Source: Thiotrichaceae bacterium
GTDB taxonomy: Bacteria; Pseudomonadota; Gammaproteobacteria; Beggiatoales; Beggiatoaceae
Assembly: GCA_028688145.1 (NCBI GenBank)
Contig: JAQTYU010000008.1
Coordinates: 62,001 to 126,000, forward strand
Direction: 5' to 3'
Length of the DNA: 64,000 nucleotides
In this document: one piece after another, positions 57,583-64,000 of the stretch
How the letters are laid out: the number at the start of each line of letters is the position of its first letter
Position numbering within the stretch: the stretch's first letter is position 1
Program-made: the position numbers and the translations under genes
Notes under the pieces: generated by a model
The model's database searches: none
Told to the model about the DNA's origin: nothing
The model's input: the letters and a program-made list of their open reading frames with translations, nothing else

Positions 57583-57810
57583 ATGAACAAAACGCCATCG
57601 CCTGAAAATATTCCCGTGTTAGAAGATGTGGTCAGTTTTGGACAAGAGCCGCCCGATGGCGCGGTGTTAAATGCTGCACAACTAGCCCATTTAGAACAAA
57701 TTATTCAAACCACCATCGCTAGCGCGATGCAGCAATCCACGCAAGAATTAACCAAACATCTTGAACGACGCTTACCTCAAATTTTAAAAGAACTGGCAAA
57801 CAAGGCTTGA
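57583..57810 (+). CDS. small conserved protein downstream of holC
   Basis: The 75-residue protein has an IPVLEDVV segment and a C-terminal amphipathic helix, a type found between holC and valS in many gammaproteobacteria. Function unknown. It follows holC by 12 bases. Here valS is not next; the PHA genes follow after 247 bases. Confidence 0.75.
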   Translation: MNKTPSPENIPVLEDVVSFGQEPPDGAVLNAAQLAHLEQIIQTTIASAMQQSTQELTKHLERRLPQILKELANKA

Positions 57811-57899
57811 ATTCCTATATTGCGCTGCAATAACATACTAACTATTTAAAAAATAAATGAATGCCGTATTGAATGCTTAGCTTATAGCTTATGGCTTCA

Positions 57900-57908
57900 T
57901 GCACTGCA
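57900..57908. promoter_or_regulatory. TGCACTGCA site, possible PhaR operator upstream of phaA
   Basis: The same nine bases form the core of the 17-bp palindrome over the phasin promoter (60931-60947). PhaR proteins recognise TGC-rich sequences of the CTGCNNNGCAG type. It lies about 150 bases before the phaA start; no closer promoter element is clear. Confidence 0.45.
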
Positions 57909-58057
57909 AAAAATTGAGCTGAACCCCTGATAAAATGGCTTAGAATCACGATTCTGCCCTTATACTTTTAAACATTAGTCGTTATACTATGTGTCGATGC
58001 TTGTCAATGATGAGCCGCTTATTCACCACATTATTAACCCGATTTAGAGGATAACCC

Positions 58058-59236
58058 GTGGAAAACGTTGTGATTGTAGCGGCAGGTCGTACCCCTGTCG
58101 GAAATTTCAATGGTACGCTTGCTGATCTTCCTGCTAACACCTTAGGGGCAAAAGTCATTGCAGGTTTGTTGCAACGCGCAGGCTTAAACCCTGATCAAGT
58201 TGACGAAGTCATTTTAGGACAAGTATTAACCGCAGGTTCTGGACAAAATCCAGCCCGCCAAACCGTGATTGAAGCTGGTTTACCCATCAGCGTTCCTGCC
58301 ATGACGATTAATAAAGTCTGTGGTAGCGGTTTAAAAGCGGTGCACTTAGCCGCACAAGCTATCCGTTGCGGTGATGCCGATGTCATCATTGCAGGCGGTC
58401 AAGAAAATATGAGTGCTTCTCCTCATGTATTACCTAAATCACGCCAAGGGGTGAAATTGGGTGAATGGGGCTTAGTAGACACCATGATGTGTGATGGTTT
58501 AAGCGACGCTTTCAAAAAATACCCAATGGGGATTACCGCTGAAAACATCGCAGAACAATTCGGAATTGATCGCGCAGAACAAGACGCTTTCTCCGCCAGC
58601 TCGCAACAAAAAGCTGAAGCCGCTCAAAAAGCAGGCTACTTTGACAAAGAAATTATTCCCGTCGAAATTCCGCAACGCAAGGGCGATCCCCTGGTGTTCA
58701 AAGCTGACGAATTCCCCCGTCATGGCACCACTGCCGAATCTTTAGGCAAATTACGTCCCGCTTTCAAAAAAGATGGCACCGTCACCGCAGGCAATGCTTC
58801 AGGTATTAATGACGGCGCGGCCGCTGTGATCGTGATGAGTGAAAGCAAAGCCAAAGCTTTAGGTTTACCCATTCTTGCCCGCATTGTGGCTTATGCCAGT
58901 GCTGGGGTTGACCCCGCGATTATGGGCACAGGTCCAATTCCTGCCACCCAAAAATGCTTGGAAAAAGCAGGCTGGACGGTGGCTGATTTAGATTTAATCG
59001 AAGCCAACGAAGCGTTTGCCGCACAAGCAATTTCTGTGAACCGTGGCTTAGGTTGGGATTTATCTAAAGTGAATGTGAACGGTGGCGCAATTGCTATCGG
59101 TCACCCAATTGGGGCATCAGGCGCACGCGTGCTGGTTTCCTTGATTCATGAAATGATTCGCCGCGATGTACATAAAGGTTTAGCCACTTTATGTATCGGG
59201 GGTGGTCAAGGCGTTGCATTAGCTATCGAACGCTAA
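58058..59236 (+). CDS. phaA: acetyl-CoA C-acetyltransferase (beta-ketothiolase)
   Basis: The 392-residue thiolase condenses two acetyl-CoA to acetoacetyl-CoA, the first step of polyhydroxybutyrate synthesis. It has the active Cys in [26 protein letters not shown] and [16 protein letters not shown], and the C-terminal [11 protein letters not shown]. The start is GTG after AGAGGATAACCC. It is followed by a terminator and then phaR. Confidence 0.95.
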   Translation: MENVVIVAAGRTPVGNFNGTLADLPANTLGAKVIAGLLQRAGLNPDQVDEVILGQVLTAGSGQNPARQTVIEAGLPISVPAMTINKVCGSGLKAVHLAAQAIRCGDADVIIAGGQENMSASPHVLPKSRQGVKLGEWGLVDTMMCDGLSDAFKKYPMGITAENIAEQFGIDRAEQDAFSASSQQKAEAAQKAGYFDKEIIPVEIPQRKGDPLVFKADEFPRHGTTAESLGKLRPAFKKDGTVTAGNASGINDGAAAVIVMSESKAKALGLPILARIVAYASAGVDPAIMGTGPIPATQKCLEKAGWTVADLDLIEANEAFAAQAISVNRGLGWDLSKVNVNGGAIAIGHPIGASGARVLVSLIHEMIRRDVHKGLATLCIGGGQGVALAIER

Positions 59237-59246
59237 GCAATCTTTC

Positions 59247-59277
59247 TTTCGCCCCGTAAAATTTTTATGGGGCGAAA
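59247..59277 (+). terminator. rho-independent terminator after phaA
   Basis: TTTCGCCCC pairs with GGGGCGAAA around an A/T-rich loop. The T run is weak on the plus strand, so termination may be partial. Confidence 0.65.
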
Positions 59278-59297
59278 ACTTACCCGTTGGTCAATCA

Positions 59298-59795
59298 ATG
59301 AACCCTGATAAGCCCGTATTGAGTTGTAGTATGAATGAAGAACCCCGCGTTATTAAAAAATATCCCAATCGTCGCTTGTATGATACTGCGATTAGCACCT
59401 ATATCACCTTAGATGATGTGCGTACTTTAGTGATGGATCATGTGATTTTCCGCATTCAAGATGCGAAAACCGGCGATGATATTACCCGCAGTATTTTGTT
59501 ACAAATCATTCTCGAACAAGAAGAAGAAGGCGAGCCTATCTTCAGCAGCGAAGTTCTCGCACAACTCATTCGTTTTTATGGCAATACCTTGCAAGGCATT
59601 TTAACTAACTATTTTGAACGTAGTTTAGGTTTTTTCGCCAAGCAACAAGATGATGCCAAAGAAAAAATGTACAATCCCTTGAGCTTTATGACGGATATTG
59701 CTGAACAGAATTTAAATCTTTGGAAGGATATGCAGGATAATTTTTTCCGCAGCGCCCTTTCTAAAGAGTCTCATAAAAATGCGGACGATAAATAA
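59298..59795 (+). CDS. phaR: polyhydroxyalkanoate synthesis repressor PhaR
   Basis: PhaR represses phasin and its own gene until PHA granules form and sequester it. The protein has the PhaR N-terminal domain (VIKKYPNRRLYDTAISTYIT, LDDVRTLVMD) and the accumulation-regulator domain with GEPIFSSEVLAQLIRFYGNT and a C-terminal charged tail. Starts at 59298 or at ATG 59331 (MNEEPRVIKK) are both possible; the family favours the later one. Confidence 0.92.
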   Translation: MNPDKPVLSCSMNEEPRVIKKYPNRRLYDTAISTYITLDDVRTLVMDHVIFRIQDAKTGDDITRSILLQIILEQEEEGEPIFSSEVLAQLIRFYGNTLQGILTNYFERSLGFFAKQQDDAKEKMYNPLSFMTDIAEQNLNLWKDMQDNFFRSALSKESHKNADDK

Positions 59796-59819
59796 ACTTT
59801 AAATCCCCAAGCTTTCAGT

Positions 59820-59868
59820 ATTAAACCTTACTTCGATGTGAATCTCCTTAGGGAGATTTAAGGTTTAA
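59820..59868. terminator. inverted repeat after phaR
   Basis: ATTAAACCTTA and TAAGGTTTAAT enclose AATCTCC/GGAGATT with a TTAG loop. It probably ends the phaR transcript. The rest of 59870-60095 is the phaB leader with no gene. Confidence 0.6.
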
Positions 59869-60095
59869 TGGTAGGAAAAGCTGCTCGCATTCATTTTTAA
59901 CGTGTATCCCAGATTAAATAATTAGCAGTTTGATATTATCAAGCTTTTGCATTCGCGCATTGTTCCTATAGAATAGAGCTGTTCTAACAACTTCAAAGTT
60001 TCGGTGTTCACACTGCGAACTTAGGAGTCTTTTGTCACACAGAGATGGTATATTCGCCATCGATTAATACTTTAAAGTAATCCTCGGAGGAAAGC

Positions 60096-60839
60096 ATGGC
60101 AACAGGTAAAATCGCATTAGTTACGGGTGGTATGGGCGGTATCGGCACTGAAATTTGCAAAGCTTTAGCAGACGCAGGTCATCGCGTTGTGACCACTTGG
60201 TTAAAAGGCGTTGACAATAGCGATGCTTGGTTAGCAGCACGTAAGGCAGAAGGCTATGATTTCGGCATCGTTGAAGGCAACGTCGGTGATTTCGAGTCTG
60301 CTGCTAAAATGGTTAAAGAAGTAGAAAGCACAGTAGGTCCTATCGATATTTTAGTAAACTGCGCGGGTATCACCAGAGACAGCACTTTACGTAAGATGAA
60401 ACCTGAACAATGGTCTGCTGTGATCAACACCAACTTAGACAGCGTGTTCAACGTCACTAAGAACGTGATTGATGGCATGATTGATCGTAGCTACGGTCGT
60501 ATCATCAACATCTCTTCTGTGAATGGTCAAAAAGGTCAACTCGGTCAAACCAACTACTCTGCTGCTAAAGCAGGGATGCACGGTTTCACCATGGCTTTAG
60601 CCCAAGAAGTTGCCCGTAAGAAAATTACCGTGAACACGGTTTCTCCAGGCTACATCAACACCAGCATGATGCAAGCAATTCCTGAAGACGTATTAAAAGG
60701 CATCGTGGCACAAATTCCAGTGGCGCGTTTAGGCGAACCTTCTGAAATTGCATGGGCTGTCACCTTCTTAGCTGATGAACGCTCTGGCTTCGTCACGGGT
60801 ACGAACCTGTCCATCAATGGCGGTTTACACATGGGGTAA
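60096..60839 (+). CDS. phaB: acetoacetyl-CoA reductase
   Basis: This SDR enzyme reduces acetoacetyl-CoA to (R)-3-hydroxybutyryl-CoA with NADPH. The 247-residue protein has ALVTGGMGGIGTEICKAL, the catalytic Ser-Tyr-Lys in NISSVNGQKGQLGQTNYSAA and K, and the C-terminal GTNLSINGGLHMG. A GGAGG box precedes the ATG. The synthase phaC is not in the window. Confidence 0.95.
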   Translation: MATGKIALVTGGMGGIGTEICKALADAGHRVVTTWLKGVDNSDAWLAARKAEGYDFGIVEGNVGDFESAAKMVKEVESTVGPIDILVNCAGITRDSTLRKMKPEQWSAVINTNLDSVFNVTKNVIDGMIDRSYGRIINISSVNGQKGQLGQTNYSAAKAGMHGFTMALAQEVARKKITVNTVSPGYINTSMMQAIPEDVLKGIVAQIPVARLGEPSEIAWAVTFLADERSGFVTGTNLSINGGLHMG

Positions 60840-60893
60840 TTTCCCCATAATTGCTTGCTATTTTTAAGCGGTACTCCGCTTGTCAAAAAACAC

Positions 60894-60922
60894 TTGACAA
60901 TAGCAGGATGTTTGGTTATTGT
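60894..60922 (+). promoter_or_regulatory. sigma-70 promoter of the phasin gene
   Basis: TTGACA, 17 bases, TATTGT. The -10 overlaps a direct copy of the half-site ATTGTGCA (60918-60925), and the next bases hold the palindrome at 60931-60947. Confidence 0.75.
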
Positions 60923-60930
60923 GCAGTCAT

Positions 60931-60947
60931 ATTGTGCACTGCACAAT
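60931..60947. promoter_or_regulatory. probable PhaR operator ATTGTGCACTGCACAAT
   Basis: A perfect 17-bp palindrome (arms ATTGTGCA, centre C) lies at the expected transcription start of the phasin gene, and an extra half-site overlaps the -10. It contains CTGC/GCAG-type TGC-rich sequence like known PhaR targets. The regulator is encoded about 1.1 kb upstream. Binding is inference. Confidence 0.65.
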
Positions 60948-61003
60948 AATTATCAAACTAATTACTTGAAGTAAACTTTAACCCTTCTGATTGGAGCACT
61001 ACC

Positions 61004-61369
61004 ATGCAAAATGATTTAATTCAACAATGGACTGAACTGAACAAAACCGCTATTGCCGCTATCAAGGAATTAGGCGACATTAACAGCCAAGCAATGAATA
61101 GTTTAGCAGAACGTCAAATTGAAATGATGAATCTCTACATGGAAGGTGGTTCTAAGCAATTAGAAGTGGCAAGCACTGCCCAGAATCCTCAAGATGTGGT
61201 TGCTGCGCAATCACGTTTATTCACCGAATTGAATGAAAAATTGATGGACAACGCCCGTCAAACCACCGAAGTATTGGCCGATGTGAAAGGCAAATTAGCT
61301 GCTTGGGTAGAAAAAGGCATGGAAACTGCTAAAGCTACCACGACTGCTGCTATCACGCCTAAGAAATAA
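61004..61369 (+). CDS. phaP: phasin family protein
   Basis: The 121-residue all-helical protein (AIAAIKELGDINSQAMNSLA, and ERQIEMMNLYMEG) coats polyhydroxyalkanoate granules. Length and composition match phasin_2-type proteins, including the Ala/Thr/Lys tail ending ITPKK. A GGAG box precedes the ATG. It is monocistronic behind its own PhaR-type promoter. Confidence 0.9.
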   Translation: MQNDLIQQWTELNKTAIAAIKELGDINSQAMNSLAERQIEMMNLYMEGGSKQLEVASTAQNPQDVVAAQSRLFTELNEKLMDNARQTTEVLADVKGKLAAWVEKGMETAKATTTAAITPKK

Positions 61370-61405
61370 GCGAGTTTTAGACGCATTTTCAGAAGGTATG
61401 CGCGG

Positions 61406-63583
61406 GTGAATTTAACCCCGATTCTAAGAAAACCGTATCTCTTGATGCGGTTTTTTTACGTCTGGCTGTTATTCAATTTAGGGTCAAATTGCGCCGCCCA
61501 AGAACTGTGGGTAGACAGCCTTCAAGGCAATAATCAAGCCACAGGTTTAAGTGCACAACAGCCATTACTCAGTATTCAAGCCGCCTTACAACGCGCCACC
61601 GCAGGCACGTTAATCCATGTGCAAGCAGGAACTTATCGCGAATCTGAATTAAAATTTCCACAAAATGGCAGACCCGAAGCCCCGATTATTCTGCGTGGTG
61701 AAGGCAAAGTTCAAATTTTAGGTTCAGAACGTATTGCCCACTGGCACGCGCTTGACGACACGCCAACTCCCAACTTCCCCGCTACGGCAAAAAAACAGAT
61801 ATTTTGGGCAGATTTGTCCGCATGGCAATTGCAAACCGCGCCGCGTTTTGTGCTGCAAACGGATACTCAAGGCAAAGTCATTTCCCGTTTCAAATTAGCG
61901 CGTGAACCTGATTGGCGCGTGGAAACTCCGTGGAAAGTGAGCGAATTTTGGTGGACAGCGCAAGGCGGCAGTGCGCCCGCAAATTGTGCACCGCAACAGA
62001 AAACCGCCTGTGACAAAGCAACCCGCTCTTTAAATCAGCTCAGTGATTCGGCAAATTTAACCCAATTGGGCGATTTGACAGGCGCGACTTTGGTCGCCTT
62101 GGACACCTTTCAAGGACATTATATTTTTCATCGCCCCATTATCGCCCACGAGCTTGCAGCGGGAAAAATCACGGTGGCGCGCAAAGCGTTTCACGACAAT
62201 GAAGCTTTTCGTGGTTTGGGCTGGGGCAGCCGTTATTATGTAGAAAATCACCCCGCTTTGCTCGATTCGCCGCAAGAATACTGGTTTGACGTGAACACGG
62301 GGCGTTTATATGTCTGGGCAACACCTGAACAATTGTCCAATTTAGAAATCAGTCGAGCAAAAAATGCGATAGACTTAAGTGGAAGTTCTTATATTTATTT
62401 AGAAAATTTAAGCATAGCTTTCTATAATCAGACTTTAATTAAGCAAAGTACGATTTCTCCGCACAAAAGTTTAGCCAATCATTTACAGCATTTGCATTTA
62501 AGTTATGCAAACCGCGCAATTTTATTGGAACATATACTACTAGCCAATGCACCCAAAGAAAGTGAAACTCGGGGTTTTAAACTCACTGATTCACAAATTG
62601 CGCACATGGACACGGACGGCTTTTATGCAGGCAGTTGGTGGGGAAAGGATGCAGCAATTGCAGAATTTACCCACGCGCCCATCACTGAAACTTTAATTTC
62701 TGGCAATACTTTTGAAGATTTAGCCTTTAACTCACAATTTGATAATGCGATCGGTTTGAGTTTTGGCTTTGCAGATAAGTTGAAATTTATCGGCAATCGT
62801 GTTGCCCACATCGCTCACAATGGCATCCAATTTTCTTGGGCGGTGCGACGCGCCGACGGGGCGCACACAGGCGAAATTCTGTTAAAAGATAATGAGATAG
62901 TCGATGCGTGCGAATTGGCTACCGACTGTGGCGGGGTCAAATTTTGGGGCACGCCGCCCGATAAACACGTTTTCCAAGAGGTGTTATTAATCGGCAATCG
63001 CATTCACCATCAACAAGGCTGGAGCAGTGTCGCCGCCCAGCGCGGACGTTGGACTACGCCAGAACACGCAGGTTTCGGTGGTTTTGGGTTATACTTAGAC
63101 TTTGCCACGGGCATTCACGCCTATCAAAACCATTTTTACGATAACAGTTGGGCGGGCATTTTAGCCGCACACACTTGGCGCGATGGCGCGTTAATTTTGG
63201 TGAATAATCGCTTTGAAAATTCGCAATTTGGCGTTGATATTTGGAATGATAGCAGCTTAAAAGCCGTCGCCCGCGATACCCAAATTTTAAACAATGCTTT
63301 TCTGCACAATAATTATTGTGCACTGCGTCATACGGCGACCGCACAAGATACTCGATTCATGCACGATTATAATAGCTACAGTGAAAATAAAGCCTTGTTA
63401 GCAACGACCACAAAAACTTTTTATAATTTAGAGCAAGTGCAAGCGACGGGGCAGGAACAGCATGGGCAAGTGTTAAAAAATCCTACTGACTTTGCAAAAA
63501 CATCCTGCGTGCTGCCTGAAAGTTTACGGGCTTTATTAAAATTATTTGCGCTGCCTGAAACTTGTGCGGCGCAGAGCGATTAA
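61406..63583 (+). CDS. secreted right-handed parallel beta-helix protein
   Basis: The 725-residue protein starts with GTG (an ATG at 61445 would also give a signal peptide, MRFFYVWLLFNLGSNCAAQ). After the signal comes a DUF1565/pectate-lyase-like module: VDSLQGNNQATGLSAQQPLL, SIQAALQRATAGTLIHVQAG. The bulk consists of repeated strands such as LISGNTFEDLAFNSQF and ILVNNRFENSQFGVDIW, typical of polysaccharide lyases or tailspike-like helices. No specific substrate can be named. It follows the phasin gene after 36 bases but is probably not PHA-related. Confidence 0.8.
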   Translation: MNLTPILRKPYLLMRFFYVWLLFNLGSNCAAQELWVDSLQGNNQATGLSAQQPLLSIQAALQRATAGTLIHVQAGTYRESELKFPQNGRPEAPIILRGEGKVQILGSERIAHWHALDDTPTPNFPATAKKQIFWADLSAWQLQTAPRFVLQTDTQGKVISRFKLAREPDWRVETPWKVSEFWWTAQGGSAPANCAPQQKTACDKATRSLNQLSDSANLTQLGDLTGATLVALDTFQGHYIFHRPIIAHELAAGKITVARKAFHDNEAFRGLGWGSRYYVENHPALLDSPQEYWFDVNTGRLYVWATPEQLSNLEISRAKNAIDLSGSSYIYLENLSIAFYNQTLIKQSTISPHKSLANHLQHLHLSYANRAILLEHILLANAPKESETRGFKLTDSQIAHMDTDGFYAGSWWGKDAAIAEFTHAPITETLISGNTFEDLAFNSQFDNAIGLSFGFADKLKFIGNRVAHIAHNGIQFSWAVRRADGAHTGEILLKDNEIVDACELATDCGGVKFWGTPPDKHVFQEVLLIGNRIHHQQGWSSVAAQRGRWTTPEHAGFGGFGLYLDFATGIHAYQNHFYDNSWAGILAAHTWRDGALILVNNRFENSQFGVDIWNDSSLKAVARDTQILNNAFLHNNYCALRHTATAQDTRFMHDYNSYSENKALLATTTKTFYNLEQVQATGQEQHGQVLKNPTDFAKTSCVLPESLRALLKLFALPETCAAQSD

Positions 63584-63586
63584 ATC

Positions 63587-64000
63587 GTGTGGCATTCTCC
63601 GCATTTGTCGGCACAATTACCGCCTCTGTGGCGCGATTGGTTGCTAGAAACGGGTTCTTTAACCCAACGGCTACGCGCTTTGTCGCCTGAATTTTCCGTG
63701 CGGGTATTGCAACAAACTTGGCGGGCTGCTTTTTATGATGAACAACAATTTTTAAATTTTCCCGCGCCACCAACCCGTATCCGACAAGTACATTTATGTT
63801 GTGAACAAATTCCTGTGGTGTTTGCACGCACGGTAATGCCGCGCCGCAGTTTATGCGGTTCACGCGGGCAGGCTTTACAACATTTGGGGGCGCAACCTTT
63901 GGGCGAAATTTTATTTGCACAGCCGCGCCGCCCGCGTGCACAATTACAAGTCACGGCATTATTTGCCGCGCATCCGCTGTACCGTCTTGCAAGCCGCCAT
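63587..64000 (+). CDS. ubiC: chorismate--pyruvate lyase UbiC, 3' partial
   Basis: The frame starts with GTG four bases after the beta-helix stop and runs off the window. It reads WRDWLLETGSLTQRLRALS, then VHLCCEQIPVVFARTVMP, LCGSRGQALQHLGAQPLGEI and LFAQPRRPRAQLQV. These match UbiC, which makes 4-hydroxybenzoate, the first committed step of ubiquinone synthesis. In many gammaproteobacteria ubiA follows. Confidence 0.85.
   Translation, partial: MWHSPHLSAQLPPLWRDWLLETGSLTQRLRALSPEFSVRVLQQTWRAAFYDEQQFLNFPAPPTRIRQVHLCCEQIPVVFARTVMPRRSLCGSRGQALQHLGAQPLGEILFAQPRRPRAQLQVTALFAAHPLYRLASRH

Noticed and set aside
63483-63941. Minus-strand frame of 152 codons at the right edge
   Set aside because: It lies opposite ubiC, whose plus-strand frame is well matched to the family.

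Overview
The window comes from a gammaproteobacterial chromosome of moderate to low GC. The pairs bamE/fur, nlpD-rpoS, ribBA-ribH-nusB, lptFG/pepA-holC and folB-folK point that way. The polyhydroxyalkanoate genes, the many large hybrid histidine kinases and the abundant small palindromic repeats suggest a Thiotrichales/Beggiatoaceae-like bacterium, but I cannot fix the genus from sequence alone. It is an ordinary chromosome: I see no prophage, CRISPR array, rRNA or tRNA and no intact transposase.

Layout. 1-3.5 kb: an FGE-sulfatase-domain membrane protein (5' end outside the window), yhbY and a large secreted repeat protein. 3.7-6.6 kb: an AEC transporter, ferredoxin-NADP reductase and two small exported Lys-rich proteins. 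6.9-12 kb: an acyl-CoA synthetase, a four-LysM lipoprotein, an NlpD-like protein and RpoS. 12.1-13.9 kb: a MaoC hydratase and isovaleryl-CoA dehydrogenase. 14.2-16.3 kb: a Ras-like GTPase and a hybrid histidine kinase in one operon. 16.8-19.2 kb: metY and a membrane-anchored gene split by a 117-bp palindromic element. 19.3-24.2 kb: cytochrome b561, a 1115-residue Ig-like lipoprotein, bamE and divergent fur. 24.4-27.1 kb: rfbC, rfbD and gspK. 27.5-36.8 kb: a receiver-kinase, a 1921-residue Ser/Thr-kinase/ATPase/histidine-kinase fusion, an Asp/Glu-type racemase and a DUF917 protein. 37.1-40.5 kb: a kinase-gene remnant, a PP0621-like protein, nusB, ribH, ribBA and a GST. 40.9-46.1 kb: glutamate decarboxylase, a KH-repeat small protein, an ABC-2 permease and a NYN-nuclease with a cold-shock-like domain. 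46.3-52.6 kb: hisD, folB, folK, a hexapeptide acyltransferase, a HAD-UbiA fusion and a PAS histidine kinase. 52.7-57.8 kb: lptG, lptF, pepA, holC and a small protein. 58-61.4 kb: phaA, phaR, phaB and a phasin, with a likely PhaR operator over the phasin promoter. 61.4-64 kb: a beta-helix protein and the start of ubiC.

Intergenic DNA carries several repeat families: a roughly 250-280-bp element with terminal inverted repeats (three copies), C/G-run palindromes, GATT/AATCCTG palindromes and the 117-bp element at 18.3 kb. The most notable observations are the gene split by the 117-bp element with a frame-exact 5-bp target duplication, the GTPase/hybrid-kinase operon, the NYN-cold-shock fusion, the TGCACTGCA operator in the PHA region, and a small gene (5973-6146, minus strand) easily missed because of its length.
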